64,000 nt of DNA from positions 105,807,796 to 105,871,795 of the forward strand of contig CM030366.1 of NCBI GenBank assembly GCA_017893485.1. Reading direction: 5' to 3'. Of the stretch, positions 44,558 to 57,330 are shown one piece after another. Positions within the stretch are counted from its first letter, which is position 1, and each line of letters starts with the position of its first letter. This DNA is from Hemerocallis citrina. Taxonomy: Eukaryota > Streptophyta > Magnoliopsida > Asparagales > Asphodelaceae. Below the pieces are notes generated by a model. That model was not told where the DNA came from, did not search any database, and saw only the letters and a list, made by a program, of their open reading frames with translations. The position numbers and the translations under genes are program-made.

Positions 44558-47500
44558 TGCCACGCCCCGCTTCCCAAAAAGGAATACGGAATACGGATAC
44601 GTGACTAAGCCCAGCGAATGATTTTTATCATCCATAAGCTGTCAGGTTCTTTACAATATTTCACAGGAATATCAGAGTAGGAAGCCAGAGAAGTCAACCA
44701 CGCATACATATATGAATCAATATACCAACAAGATTTTACTTGAAACAAGAATGTAATAATCTCAAATAAACCAAATCTGGAAACAAGTCAATAATTCTGG
44801 GTCACATTGCCCAATACAAACTCCATGTAGCAAATTACATTTACTCAAGAATAGCAGGAAAGTAAATATAGTAAAACTCCAACAACTAGAATCTCGGATC
44901 ACCTACACCGTCTGGCAGTTGATCTCCAAACTCTGCAATTTAATAAATTGCAGGAAGAGGGAAAAAAATTAAAACGTCCGTCAATGCAAGTTATGGGCCG
45001 CTTGTAGTGCAGGCACAAGTACAGGGAAAGATAAACAAATATAAAATATTAGCAGAAACAAACAAAGCATGGAATAGATATGACAGAACAAAACAGAATG
45101 TCTAACAGGAATCAGAACATAGAATCAAGTAACATGGTGTGCTAATAGGTACAGATGATATGTATCAAGTGTCATGCAAGCAGGTAAACAGGTAATAGGT
45201 ATACAGGTAAACAAGTATACAAATAGCATGTACAGATGTCATGTAACAGGTATCATGTTATAACAAGTCTTCTATTATTACTATCTATGTAACACTTCAT
45301 GCGTCCCAAACCTTTACCACATGGTTGCTATATTCAAACAAGTTACGTTTAGATTTCGTAGTGGAGTCCATACGTCCGTGTACTCAGGGATCAGGAAAAT
45401 AGGAACAGGAACAGGTACAGGTAGAACCTAATGGTCCTCTTCTGAGTACACCTTGTTTAGGGAAGTGTGCAGTCAAGTAATCAGGTAAACAGGATCGTGT
45501 ATCATGTAGTCATGAATACGTAACAGGTGGAAAACACGGGCCCCCTTCTAAGTACACATTTCTATATTTTTCACTACTAGATCTTTCCCTTAACCCCAGC
45601 TTGGTTATTTGTTATTATTATCAAACAGGCATGTATGTGTCATAAACAGGGCAAGAATAACATGGCATAAATAAGGAACAGGTTCAGATTGAAAGATAAA
45701 TATGTACAAGTGAACGATAAATCATAAAAGGATAAAACAACGAAAATTCTAGTTCAGGATAGCAAGACAGTACTGCACTAAATCTGGAATTCCTATTGCT
45801 ACAATGGTGCAAACTTGGATCGGTCAGAAAATCTGGAAAATAGACTCTCGGCTGAATCCAGCAAAAATAAATAAGTCATATGGTATTTCACAACAACAGG
45901 ACTCAAAACAGGTTTGTATCCAGAAAACGTCATCTGTCAGAAATCAGAAGTTTGTATTCATAAACAGGAAAACAACATAAAAACTTACTGATTAAATCCA
46001 CAAAAAAATGGGGTATTCCCTAGTATGTTTAGTAACAGAAAATAAAGTTTCATAATTTTCCAACATAGATAGAATAATCAATTAAAATAAGAAAACAGTA
46101 TGACACGGCAAATTTGTAAATCTAGAATCATAAACACTGCAGTACTAAAACAGCAATAGATTACAAAATACATATCAAAATCCAGAACCGTCGAAAGGGT
46201 GATAAAATAGATACAGTATGCTTCAATTCATATTCACAAAGTTTTTATAAACAGCGAACAGAATCAGGTCGAAATTATGTTTCTTTACTGAACAGTACGA
46301 AAATCTTGCAAGTATAGTGGTTGTTTGCAAGTATAAAATAGTTTATAAAAGTCATTAATTAAATCCAAAAAAAATTAGGGGTTAATCCCAATCAAGTCTA
46401 GTCGTATTCAGCAAAATATTGGATCAAAATATTGTCTTTATCATCAGTAGAAAAACAAATTACCATACAGAATTCATGTAAAACTGGATCTGGAATTTTA
46501 AACACATATGTAGTAAAATAGTCATAACTCACAACTCATAAATCGAAACTGAGATCTGTCAGAAAATATGGAAAGTAGAGAATTCTATAATTCATATTCA
46601 CAAATAATTTTCATATACTAACCTTAATAGGGAATAAAATACTGAACAAAAATGGGGTAACAACAAAAACTGAAATATTCTTTATCCATAAAATCCACAT
46701 AGATCATATGAAACTCATCCAACTCATAACAAACGTGAAATATAGTATACTAGATGTCCAAGAAACATGGTATAGGGTGTTTGACAAGTCTACAACAAGT
46801 ATACTACAACTAACACAACCAAGCATACGATATCACACAAACAATACATGAATACATCGAGAAGTGATTATCCCTAAGTTCTTTCATATCGTGTGTGTAA
46901 TGAGACAACTACGGGCGGGTCAACACAATAGAGACAAGATATAACAGGGGTTTTACACAAGAATTATCTCTAGGATAAACCTACACTATAGGTGGTATTT
47001 AGTACTTGTATTACACAACAAAAAGAATACAAGTTACTTGCCTTATAGCCGATGACGAGAACAGAGCAAAAGCAAGAATAACGGAAACTGATTCCTGGCA
47101 ACGAACTCAGCGAACGAACTCCGAAACAAAAACCACTAATAAAACGACACACAAACCCAATGGAATCACACGTGCACATCAAGAGAAGGCAGTGGGACTG
47201 GATGAGAAGATGACGGCGGCCACGGGCGACGGCGGAAGCACTCGTTGCTGCTGCTGTCAGTAGGAGACCGTGCAGGGGTTGCGGTCTGGCTGGCGATGTG
47301 AGAGGGCGGCACGGCAGGGAACTGGTGGCTTCGCTCGGTACGTCGATGGAGGGACACAGCACACGGGGGTGCACTGTCAGGGAGGGTCGCGACATAGGGA
47401 GGTCGCGAGGCGGCTGGCGCTGGCTGCATCGCGGAGGCCGGTGCTGCGGCTTCTGTAAGTGAGAGGAGCACAGGGGATGACAGTGCTGCTGGCTGATGTC

Positions 47501-48331
47501 GGAGCGGGGAGGCAGGGGAGCGCTGGAGGGTCGCAGCAGGGGCTGACAACGGCTGCTAGGGCCGAGCGACATAGGGACGAGGGGGAAACAGGGATGCGAG
47601 ATCAGGATGGGTTGAAGAGTGTAGCATAGGTTGAAGGTGGACTAGGGTTTCGGGAGCATGGGATGGAGAAGATGAAACGGATGGGTTTAGGTGGTAATAG
47701 GGTTCAATAGAGGGTAGGTTATATAGGGTATTAGGAATATTAGGGTTAGGGTTTAGGAGTGACGGCTGATGGGTTTTGTATTGATAATGGGCAGGTGAAA
47801 AGGAGTAGGTGGATCCAATAAGAAATTAAAACTGGGTTATAGGGTTTTGAATAAGATTCAAATAAGGTTATAGGGTTTTTGGGTTATAGAAATCCAATAG
47901 GAAAGAATAGGGTTTAGGATATTAAATCCAATAGAAAATAATTATTAAAATATTAGATAAATTAGAGTATGTTCTGGCTAAAAATAAAACAATAATAATG
48001 ATAATATTAACAAATAAATAATAATAATGCAAATAATAACACTAACAAAATAATACTGATAGTAACAATAATAATAGCAATATCAATAATTAGAATAATG
48101 ATAAAATAATGATATTAATATTAATAGAAATCCAGGTAATAATAACAATAATAAGATTTGTATTACAATATAAAAATCATAGAAAATAGTTACAAATAAA
48201 ATTATTGATCAAAAATAGATTTTAATAGAAGATCCCACAATACATTTTAACAAAAGAATTTGAAAGTGAAAAAAATAATTTACAAAATTTTTAAAAACAG
48301 AAAGTACGTATTTGTGGAAACAGGGGTTACA
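44558..48331 (-). repeat. Element I 3' LTR (minus strand, ~3.8 kb)
   Basis: Minus strand starts TGTAACCCCTG (48331) and ends GGGGCGTGGCA (44558). The first ~1.8 kb (44558-46345) matches 49454-51383. A minus TATA (tatataac) lies at 47726-47719, so U3 is ~600 bp and the rest is R-U5. It holds AGGTAAACAGG-type minisatellite DNA (45180-45260). A GC-rich 200-codon frame (46970-47572, minus) lies in the leader and has no recognisable domain. Flank 44553-44557 is aagac. Confidence 0.8.
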
Positions 48332-49453
48332 AATCCTGCCCACCTTACAACAAAATTTTATCCTCGAAATTTGCTTAGGCGGTACATAGGACAAGGCAAA
48401 AGTAAACTTGGCGAATAACAAAATAGAGAGTTATAGGGAAAGGAACAAAGTAGTGGCAATACCAGAAAAAGAAGGAAGTGGATAACAATGAGGTCAAAGG
48501 AATGCATGAAAGAAAATAAGTAGTATCAAAAGGAAGGAAACATCACAAGATAACAAAGCAATAAGGGAGTATGCAGAACTGAAATCAAAGGGAGAAAGGA
48601 CAGGAAAGAATTGAATCAAATAATGAATGGGTGCATGATGGCAAGATGGAATGCAAAGAAGTAACCGGTGTCAAAAATGAAGAAGAAACAATACAAGACT
48701 TGCAAGATAACATAGCAAAGAGATAAAGAAAGAGACAGAGCTAGAAAGGATGGACAAGGAAGAGTTAGACTAGCCAATGGGTCAACAGATGCGGACAAAT
48801 GCAAGGAATAGAGAGAAGCTAACAAAACAAAGGAGGAGAAGCAACAAGAAGATCCTGGGACCTGCGGGTTATGGGCCACTCTGATTGGGGAAGACTCTGC
48901 CAATAACATCCATTAGCTCTAGCAATCTGCTTCGTGGCTCACCATATCTTGACACATCCAACCTGTATCTCACTAGCGCGAAGTTCAAACTCCTGGCAAC
49001 TTTAGATTTCGAACACTTCCTGAAATCCTGGGACTCTGCATGCACACCTCAGAGCAAACGATAATACTTCCTCTCCTGTTGATGATCCGAGTTGCAGACA
49101 AGTCGAAGTAGAACCAACGATGCCGACTGACGGACCAAGTGGAAAATAAAAAGAATGGATGACACCAAAATTAGAAAGATATGGATACGAAAAGAACAAA
49201 TTCATACCCAACAAGGAATCAATCAAAAAGGGCGATTGAAAAGAGGGAAGAATCAAGGAATCAAGGGATTGAATAAGAAGGGATCAAAATGAACGGAACA
49301 AGACTAGTATTCAGATCAATGTTGATTATAATTCATTCATGTATGCATGGTCTGTGTACTGTTGAGCCAATCCCTGATCGAGCCAAGCTTGTCTAACATA
49401 TCAGTCAAACTAATACATTAGCCAAACCTGGGCTCTGATACCACTGAAAACCT
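48332..49453 (-). other. Element I internal region, no gag-pol
   Basis: 1.1 kb between the LTRs. At the low end, the minus strand carries the polypurine-rich AAGGTGGGCAGGATT (48332-48352). At the high end lies the primer site. Minus-strand frames of 97 and 84 codons (48616-48909, 49002-49256) have no recognised domain. Nothing else is identified. Confidence 0.6.
49432..49443 (-). other. Element I primer binding site (tRNA-iMet)
   Basis: Minus strand TGGTATCAGAGC, the standard initiator-methionine primer site of chromoviruses, ten bases from the LTR end. Confidence 0.85.
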
Positions 49454-51383
49454 TATCACGCCCCGCTTCCCAAAAAGGAATACGGAATACGGATACGTGA
49501 CTAAGCCCAGCGAATGATTTTCATTATCCATAAGCTGTCAGGTTCTTTACAACATTCCACAGGAATATTAGAGTAGGAAGCAAGAGAAGTCAACCACGCA
49601 TGCATATATGAATGAATATACCAACAAGATTTTACTTGAAACAAAAATGTAATAATCTCAAATAAACCAGATCTGGAAACAAGTCAATAATTCTGGGTCA
49701 CATTGCCCAATACAAACTCCATGTAGCAAATTACATTTATTCAAGAATAGCAGGAAAGTAAATATAGCAAAACTCCAACAACTAGAATCTCGGATCACCT
49801 ACACCGTCTGGCAGCTGATCTCCAAAATCTGCAATTTAATAAAATGCAGGAAGAGGGAAAAAAATAAAACGTTCTTCAATGCATGTTACGGGCCGCTTGT
49901 AGTGCAAGCATAAGTACAGGGAAAGATAAACAAATATAAAATATTAGCAGAAACAAACAAAGCATGGAATAGATATGACAGAACAAAACAGAATGTCTAA
50001 CAGGAATCAGAACATAAAATCAAGTAACATGGTGTGCTAATAGGTACAGGTGATATGTATCAAGTGTCATGCAATCAGGTAAACAGGTAACAGGTATACA
50101 GGTAAACAAGTATACAGATAGCATGTACAGGTTTCATGTAATAGGTATCATGTAACAGGTATCATGTTATGACAAGTCTTGTATTATGACTATCTATGTA
50201 GCACTTTATGCGTCCTAAACTTTTACCACATGGTTGCTACATTCAAAATAGTTACGTTTAGATTTCGTAGTGGAGTCTATAGGGCCATGTACTCAGGGAT
50301 CAGGAAAACAGAAACATGAACAGGAACAGGAATAGGAACAGGAATAGGAACAGGAATAGGAACAGGTACAGGTACAGGTACAGGTAGAACCTGATGGTCC
50401 TCTTCCGAGTACAACTTTCTATAGGGAAGTGTGCAGTCAGGTAATTAGGTAAAGAGGTACAGGTAGAACCTATGAGTCCTCTTCCGAGTACACCTTCCTA
50501 TAGGAAAGCGTGCAGTCGGGTAATCAGAGAAATAGGATTGTGTATCGTGTAGTCATGAACACGTAACAGGTGGGAAACAAGGCCCCCTTCTAAGTACACA
50601 TTTCTATATTTTTCACTACTAGATCTTTCCCTTAACTCCGGCTTGGTTATTTGTTATTATTATCAAATAGACATGTATGTGTCACAAACAAGGAAACAAT
50701 AACATGGAATAAACAATTAACAAGTTCAGGTTGAAAGATAAACATGTACATGTGCAACATAATCATAAAACAATAAAACAACGAAAATTCTAGTTCAGGA
50801 CAACAAGACAGTACTGCACTAAATCTGAAATTTCCATTGCTACAAAGGTGCAAACCTGGATCGGTCAGAAAATCTGGAAAATAGACTCTCGTCCGAATCC
50901 AGCATATACATATAAGTCCTATGACATTTCACAACAACAGGACTCAAAACAGGTTAGTATCCAGAAAACGTGTTCAGCCTGAAATCAGAAGTTTGTATTC
51001 ATAAACAGGAAAACAGCATAAAAACTTACTGATTAAATCCACGAAAAAACTGGGGTATTCTCTAGTATGTTTAGTAACAGAAAATAAAGTTTCATAATTT
51101 TCCAACATAGATAGAATAATCAATTAAAATCAGAAAACAGCAAGACCCGACAAATTTGTAAATCTGAAATTATAAACACTGCAGTACTGAAACAGCAATA
51201 GATTACAAAATACATATCGAAATCCATATCCGTCGAAAGGGTGATAAAATAGATACAGTATGCTACAATTCATATTCACAAAGTTTTTATAAACAATGAA
51301 TAGAATAAGGTTAAAATTATGTTTCTTTACTGAACAGTATGAAAATTCTGCAAGTATAGTGGTTGTTTGCAAGTATAAAGTAG
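49454..51383 (-). repeat. Element I 5' LTR, truncated
   Basis: Matches 44558-46345 with a few indels. It carries a 12-bp simple repeat (AGGAACAGGAAT, 50311-50380) absent from the other LTR. The U3 and start of R (equivalent to 46345-48331) are missing. It ends at a fold-back junction. Confidence 0.8.
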
Positions 51384-51402
51384 TTTATACTTGCAAACAA
51401 CC
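51361..51402. repeat. Perfect 19-bp inverted repeat at an LTR breakpoint
   Basis: 51361-51379 pairs perfectly with 51384-51402 around a 4-base loop (gtag). The first half is normal LTR sequence, and the second half is its inverse copy, placed where LTR identity ends. Confidence 0.92.
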
Positions 51403-51850
51403 AGGTAATCAGGTAAACAGGTAAACAGGTAATAAGGTAAACAGGTATAGGTAGAACCTATTGGTCTTCTTCCGAGTACACCTTCCTATAGGGAAGTGTG
51501 CAAGTCAGATAATCACATAAACAGGTACATGTAGAACCTATTGGTCCTCTTTCGAGTACACCTTCCTATAGGGAAGCATGCGGTTGGGTAATCAGGTAAA
51601 CAGGATTGTGTATCTTGCAATCATGAACACGTAACAGGTGGGAAACATGGCCCTCTTCTAAGTACACATTTCTATATTTTCCACTACTAGATCTTTCCCT
51701 TAACCCCGGCTTGGTTATTTGTTATTATTATCAAATAGGCATGTATGTGTCACAAACAGGGAAATAATAACATGGCATAAACAAATAACAGGTTCAGGTT
51801 GAATGATAAACAAGTACAGGTAGAACATAAATCATAAAAGGATAAAACAA
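51403..51850 (-). repeat. Shuffled partial copy of the element I LTR
   Basis: Repeats the LTR segment that also occurs at about 45390-45740 and 50440-50790, in the same orientation, with two copies of the block ending 'ccgagtacaccttcctatag'. It is fused to the fold-back junction. Confidence 0.8.
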
Positions 51851-51851
51851 C

Positions 51852-51955
51852 GAAAAGAAAAGTGCAAGCTAAGCAACTAACGATACAAGAAAAGAAAAGT
51901 GCAAGATAAGCAACTAACGATACAAGAAAAGAAAAGTGCAAGCTAAGAAACTAAG
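51852..51955. repeat. 37-bp tandem repeat
   Basis: gaaaagaaaagtgcaag starts near 51852, 51889 and 51926, period 37, about 2.8 copies. It marks the junction between element I and element J. Confidence 0.88.
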
Positions 51956-51987
51956 GAAACTAGATCATACCCTCACATGTGCCCTCG

Positions 51988-53463
51988 CTATCTCCAAGAC
52001 CGATCTCTTGGGGGCTCCATCTTCAACATCTCCTTGTCAGAAGGAGTAGGGATGTGGCGACAGGACTCAAGGCAAGCAGCGGAATTCCCCAAAAAAATCT
52101 CCTGGGCTTTCACATTCCAGTTGGGGGTGTAGACCATGTCCCCCCGACTAGCTAGCACCGCGACAGCCATAGTAGTCAGTGAGGCTGATGCGACACTAGC
52201 CACGACCAGAGCTAAAGAAGAACCTGCCTCAACGGCAGGCGGTACCCCTACAGGGGGCTCAGCCTGTGCAACGGGAGCCAGGGGCGGTAAGCCCTGGGAA
52301 GAAGAGGGATCAAACACCGACCTCTTCCGCTTCTTCGACTCTTCCTCCCTCTTATTTCATAGTGCATCCAGGTCTGCAAAAATGCCCTCGAAATCCATGT
52401 TCGTCCTACCTGCAAGATGAAACACAGAGTAGTCAGAAAACCGTAAGATCAAATGAAAACAACTGAGACATGAATAAAAGAACTGGAAATCAACAAAAGC
52501 ATGGATAGCAGGGCATGAAAACGATGATAGTAAAATCGTACTAGGAACGGCCGGTCCAAGACCGCCTTCAAAAAGCACTTCGTTGGTAATATCTTGCCAC
52601 GACAACACCTTCAGTCCTAGAAGCGCGTCACTAAGGCTCTTCTCCTCCAAGCTCATTACCGGCTCTGCTTGCACCACTGAGGGAACCGTTCCCCTCCATG
52701 TAGTGGGAATCCCCACGGCTCGGCACTGCGAACAACAAGAAACTTCTGCTTCCAACATTTTATCAATCGAGGAGCATCAACTAGCCCCCTATTCTTGCGA
52801 GGGCTGAGGTACCAACGCTCCTCCATTTGGCTGAGTTGGATAAGCTTAAAATGTTGTCTAAACACTGCGAGACTCAGCACAGCTCCGAACTGGCGACACT
52901 GCAAGACAAAGCCGACAACATGGCTCGACGTGTTCGGCATTAGCTGCACCAGACACAGCCGATACCAGTTAAGAACCTCTTTAAGGAAGGGGTGGAGGGG
53001 CAGGTGAAGCCCCGCAAAGAAAGCATCGCAAGAAAAGAAGCATTACTCCTCCGACATGGCATAATACGGCCTGACTCAAGGCCCGGGCAGGAGTAGACTG
53101 TACTCATGAGGAATGCCAAAACTCGTTCTTATCATGACAAGCCGTATGTAAGAATGGTGGTGGTATGATTAGCCTCAGTGGTATGGACGGACTTCGGCTT
53201 TTTGTATTCCACGCCGCTCCTAAGGAACTGTTGATCTTCTACCAAGTACTCTCTAATCAACTATGGAATAAGGAACAAGGAACAATGGGTTCTTGAGCAT
53301 ACACCCCTATATCTCTCAGGTTCGACGATCATTTCCACAACGGTGGAACGATCAGCCTCACCACGCACACTCTTCTCTTCGGAAAGTGATCAAGCATAAC
53401 ACCCTCTTCTCCATCTAGACCAGCTGATCTAGTAGAGGCACAGACTGACAGAATGCTAGACAT
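51988..53463 (-). pseudogene. Element J antisense gene (PF04195-type), degraded
   Basis: ATG at 53463 (MSSILSVCAST). The PF04195-type domain is visible at about 53035-52670: FFAGLHLPLHPFLKEVLNW, MPNTSSHVVGFVLQCR, RLIKCWKQKFLVVRSAEPWG, matching the same blocks in the element B antisense protein. A later exon at 52317-51988 carries the MVYTPNWNVKAQEIF-like and SCRHIPTPSDKEML segments, equivalent to WVPAWSIREGDSL...LATPQDRENM in B. Frames between them are disrupted or spliced. The coiled-coil exon of B is missing because the element ends here. Confidence 0.62.
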
Positions 53464-53671
53464 GATAAACAACGGTCGCAAGAATGATTACCTAGCCAAA
53501 GTGGAAGAAACTCCGAACCGACAGTTGAAGCTAGCACCCCCGTCAAAACACCAAGCAAGCCACCAAGCACCACTAGGTGAAACACCGCGATTTCTATAGA
53601 GAGAAGCTCTCAAAAAAAATAGGAGAGAGAAAGTGAAGGTGGTAAATAAGGGAGGGGAGGTGGGATCAATC

Positions 53672-53682
53672 CCTATTTATAG
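53672..53682 (-). promoter_or_regulatory. TATA box of the element J antisense gene
   Basis: Minus strand ctataaatagg, followed by a CT-rich leader, ~210 bp upstream of ATG 53463. Position and orientation match the antisense promoter of B. Confidence 0.6.
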
Positions 53683-53855
53683 GACCCTAGGGGTTAAATC
53701 GCCACGTGGCAGGATCCAAACCCTCCACAAGAATCAACGGTCAGATCGCACCACCCCGGGTCCAGTAGCAGTAACTTGACAACAGGACAGTCAGTCGATA
53801 ACGCGAATGATCGTCACAACGTTCGGTCAACAAAAAAGCAACACAGAGGAGTGAA

Positions 53856-54000
53856 CAATCTCACAAACACTTGGTGGATGTCGTGGGATGAGCAATTTCA
53901 CAAATACTTGGTGTATGTCGTGGGATGGGTAATTTCGCAAACACTTGATGAACGTGATAGGGTGAGAAATTTCACAAACACTTGGTGGGCACCATATTCA
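53856..54000. repeat. 37-bp tandem repeat in element J
   Basis: Four degenerate units of caatttcacaaacacttggt(g) with starts at 53856, 53893, 53930 and 53967. This is in the variable 3' region, as in B and G. Confidence 0.85.
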
Positions 54001-55756
54001 CCACCAACAGAAGAGAACCCATCGCCAATCAAGCTTCCTTGTGACGAAGCCTACTAACCCCGCAGAGTCTCAAGCCCATTCAAACTCTCCACCAAAATCA
54101 ACCAAGACTTCTATGAGATGATCAACTCCAAAAACCTAAGCACACTAGCGCTCCTACCTCGATATGAGAAAGAGCTCCGTCGAAGACAACTCATCCCCAA
54201 ACAAGACAAGCTTCTGGCAAGATCAAAAGCTTCAAAAATCCCCACAAATCTCCAAGAAACCCAAAGAGTTGCAAAAATGAAAATTTTCCAAAGCAAATAC
54301 AAATACACTCACCATTTCGTGAACAAGGGAGATTGGGTATTCAAGAATTTCAGAGCGGGTCGGGTTCGCAACCCATACTCGCAAGAATAATTCAGAGGGT
54401 TAGGGTGAAGGGGTATTAACGGGTCGGATCCAAAACCCACAGACCTGCAACACCGCTCCGCTTCTCCTCTCCTTCTTCTTTTTCAAATTCAAGCGCCAAA
54501 AAACCCAAAACAGAGCTCGCCTAAACAGCCCAGCTCCAAGCTCACGCTCGGCCAAAATCTCTGCCTAGACTCCTGGTAGACGGGGGGAGTTCACAACTCG
54601 ACCAATCCGCCAAGCACCAGCTCGTCGCCACGCTCGCCCAATACCGAGCTCGACCAGGGCTTCGAAAGATCCCAGGAAAGCTAAGTCCATAGCTCAACCA
54701 ACAAGCTACTCATAGCTTGACCAACGAGCCACTCATAGCTCGACCAACGGGCTACCCATAGCGCAAAAAATTCGCTAGTAGCTCGATGCAGCTCACTGCT
54801 CGACCATATTCGAAGAGCTTCGTAGCTCGAAGGCATCCAAAGCAGAGCTCGATGGGCTTAACCAAAATAGCACGATGAGGGGAGCTTAGTAGCTTGACAA
54901 TTGCCATCCTCCATAGCTCGAATGAAGGAGTTGGCCAGAGCTGGCAGGTTGAGAGCTCGAGCAAAGCTCAATCCCATAGCTCAACCAAAATTGCTCGACG
55001 AAGACCTCTTACCATCGCTCGAAGACAGCACTATAGCCTAATAGCACAACAAAGTCCCTAAAAATTAAAGAAATTGGTTGTAGCTCGACTAAACAGTCAG
55101 TCGAGCTAGGGGGTCTCCGCATCAAAACCTGGACCTCTTATCTTTTAGATAATCGAGCTCGAGTGCGAGGGACTCCTCAGATGTGTCCACGTCGCTCGGC
55201 TTCGTCCCCAGTACTCTTCTCACTTCTCCACCGTCTGATTCACTCAACAAGTGAGCCAGGGCATGATGGGCACTCCAGATCTCGCCACGTCGCCCTCTTT
55301 CACAGCAAAGAAATCTCCACCATTCGGTTCCCCCGATGCGTGAACCACCATCTAATGAGCGATCCAGATCACGTCAAGATCTGTGCGCGGGTCAACTTTT
55401 TGCAAAAAACCCCTTAAACTCATTTTTAATTCGAAAAAGTAACTAAAAGATTCAAAAATAATTATTTTAATTTCGAAAATCAATTTAAAAATTCGAAAAA
55501 AATAATTAAAATTGAATTTATTAATTATAATATTTGAAAAAATAATTTTAAAATTGGGAAAAATTCTAGAAAATTCGGAAAAATCCGAAGAACTATGGAA
55601 AAATCCAGGAAAAATATTCACTGCCTTCAGAAGCCAAAGATCTGTTCCACGTATCTCCGAACACTTCGACTACTAAGATTATACACCAGATTCCAAAAAT
55701 AAGACGTACTACTCCCCGAAAGCCAAGAAAATTGACTTTCGGGAGTGGGGGGCTTA
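54001..55756 (+). other. Element J 3' non-coding region
   Basis: Contains a ~23-bp tandem repeat (catagctcgaccaacgggc, 54690-54765), many AGCTCGA motifs up to 55160, an AT-rich stretch (55400-55620), and the polypurine tract at its end. Small frames lack family features. Confidence 0.6.
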
Positions 55757-56549
55757 TGATGATGGTAAAATCATAGCAAATTAGAGCCGTACGATTCCTG
55801 TGTAGATCTCAAAGCATCCACAGGAAAATTAGCCATCACATGCCCCTTTTACAGGTCTGGACCCACTCCAAGATATGGGCTTCTTCCAAGTCCATAAAAT
55901 GTGATAGACTAGGCCCACTGGGAGAAACACCCAGCCCATGCAGGCTAGGAGTCAAATATCTTATCCCCTAACAAGGATATCTTATCTTTTGAGGGGGAGA
56001 GACATGAAAGAGATTAGGTAGTTAAATCGATCCAACGGACACATATCAATCTCTTGCATTGTCTTTCAGGCCTATAAATACCCCTTTCCCTCTACAGTCA
56101 GAAGGTAATCCACAATTTGTCAGTTTTCACTCTCTTACTCTCTCTTTCTTTTTGGTTCTGACTTGAGTGTCGGAGGGTCTGTCGCTGGGGCATCCCCGGT
56201 GTTTCAGGTTTTTTGTAGATGCATCGACCGCATCAGCAACTGTCAAATTCAGATTACGGTGGTCAACCAACGATCCAGATTCAATCACAGGAGCTCTAAC
56301 CGCTTTAACGGCCAAGGTCAAAGGTCAGACTTTTAGTAGTTTCCTTCAATTATTAACTCACTATCTGTTTGCTCCCACACCGAAATAAGCAGCAATAGGT
56401 ACCATAGCGATCATCCTAGTAGACACCACGGGAGGAACTGTGGAGTCGATGGCTGAATGGACCGAGGGTCTGTTTCCCCTTGAACGTTCAGGGCGAGGTC
56501 CAGAGTGGCGTGCAGAATGACGCGGTTGAGAGCTTGTTGATGTGTCCCC

Positions 56550-56570
56550 TGTAACACCTCGTAATTTCTA

Positions 56571-56619
<49 letters not shown>

Positions 56620-57330
56620 AAATGGAGAAGATTGCCCCATAGAAAGATCTATGGGAGTATATATATATAAGGAAATGGAGAAGATTGCCCCATAGAAAGA
56701 TCTATGGGAGTGTTGTATGGGAGTTAGTGTAAGGGATTAATTAATTAAGAAAGTGGAATTAATATGAGAAGAATGGGAGGGGGTTCTGTGCTTCACGTGC
56801 ATAGGTGGGGGTCCCACCCGGGTGAAAGTTGAAAAAAAAACAGAACTCTCGCCTGTCACTCTCTTTGATGACGTGGCACCATGGGCCCACTTAGAGGCTC
56901 TGTGTACACGCAGTGAAGAGAGAGGGGAGTTTGTGAATTGTCCCACATCGAGAATTGTAGAAAAATAAATTAACTATAAATATAATTGCCTATGATCAAG
57001 AGTCACAAATCCGGTTAACCACCTTCTGAGAGGCAGCCTGTGGTGGGCAGTTATACAATACTATAAATAATTTGTCTTCTGAGCTAGGGGCAGGGGCGTT
57101 ACAAATGGTATTAGAGACGACTTTCGACACCGAGTGTGGGTATAGACTGGTGGTTATGCCTGAGATAGAGCTAGCAGATGTACTGGTATGTATGCCTGAG
57201 ACGGAGCGAGCTTGGGACAGGTCACCCAGGTAGGGGACTGTACAACTAGCAGAATCAGGGTACTGTACAGCTAGCAGAATCGGGGTATGCCATTCCACAT
57301 CAGCTAAAAAGAAGATCTTGCACTAGATTG
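56550..57330 (+). mobile_element. Truncated chromovirus-type LTR with leader
   Basis: TGTAACACC at 56550 to GGGGCGTTACA at 57103 (554-bp LTR, TATA 56974-56981), then a degenerate tRNA-iMet primer site (TGGTATTAGAGACGA from 57106) and ~200 bp of leader. The 3' part of the element is missing and the right boundary is approximate. Confidence 0.7.
56571..56710. repeat. TA microsatellite and ~50-bp tandem duplication with hairpin
   Basis: A ~45-bp (TA)n tract is followed by two copies of ataaggaaatggagaagatt...gatctatgggag. Each copy ends with CCCATAGA-aaga-TCTATGGG, an 8-bp hairpin. Confidence 0.85.

Larger units (their letters stand above)
44558..51850 (-). mobile_element. Element I: non-autonomous chromovirus-type LTR element with very long LTRs
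   Basis: 3.8 kb LTRs around only 1.1 kb of internal DNA, a tRNA-iMet primer site, and a chromovirus-like 3' end (minus strand AATTTCGAGGATAAAATTTTG then AAGGTGGGCAGG before TGTAACCCC). Gag-pol is absent. This is the LARD-like plan of a Tekay/Del-type derivative. Its 5' LTR is truncated and rearranged after 51383. Confidence 0.72.
51965..55756 (+). mobile_element. Element J: 3' remnant of a Tat-lineage element, plus strand
   Basis: Only the region between pol and 3' LTR survives: an antisense PF04195-type gene, tandem repeats and a polypurine tract (55741-55755, gggagtggggggctt) before the LTR at 55757. Gag-pol is lost at the junction with element I. Confidence 0.72.

Noticed and set aside
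46970..47572. 200-codon minus-strand frame in element I LTR
   Set aside because: GC-rich leader sequence with low-complexity Ser/Pro/His composition and no domain. Its homologous stretch in the other LTR is deleted, so conservation cannot be tested here.
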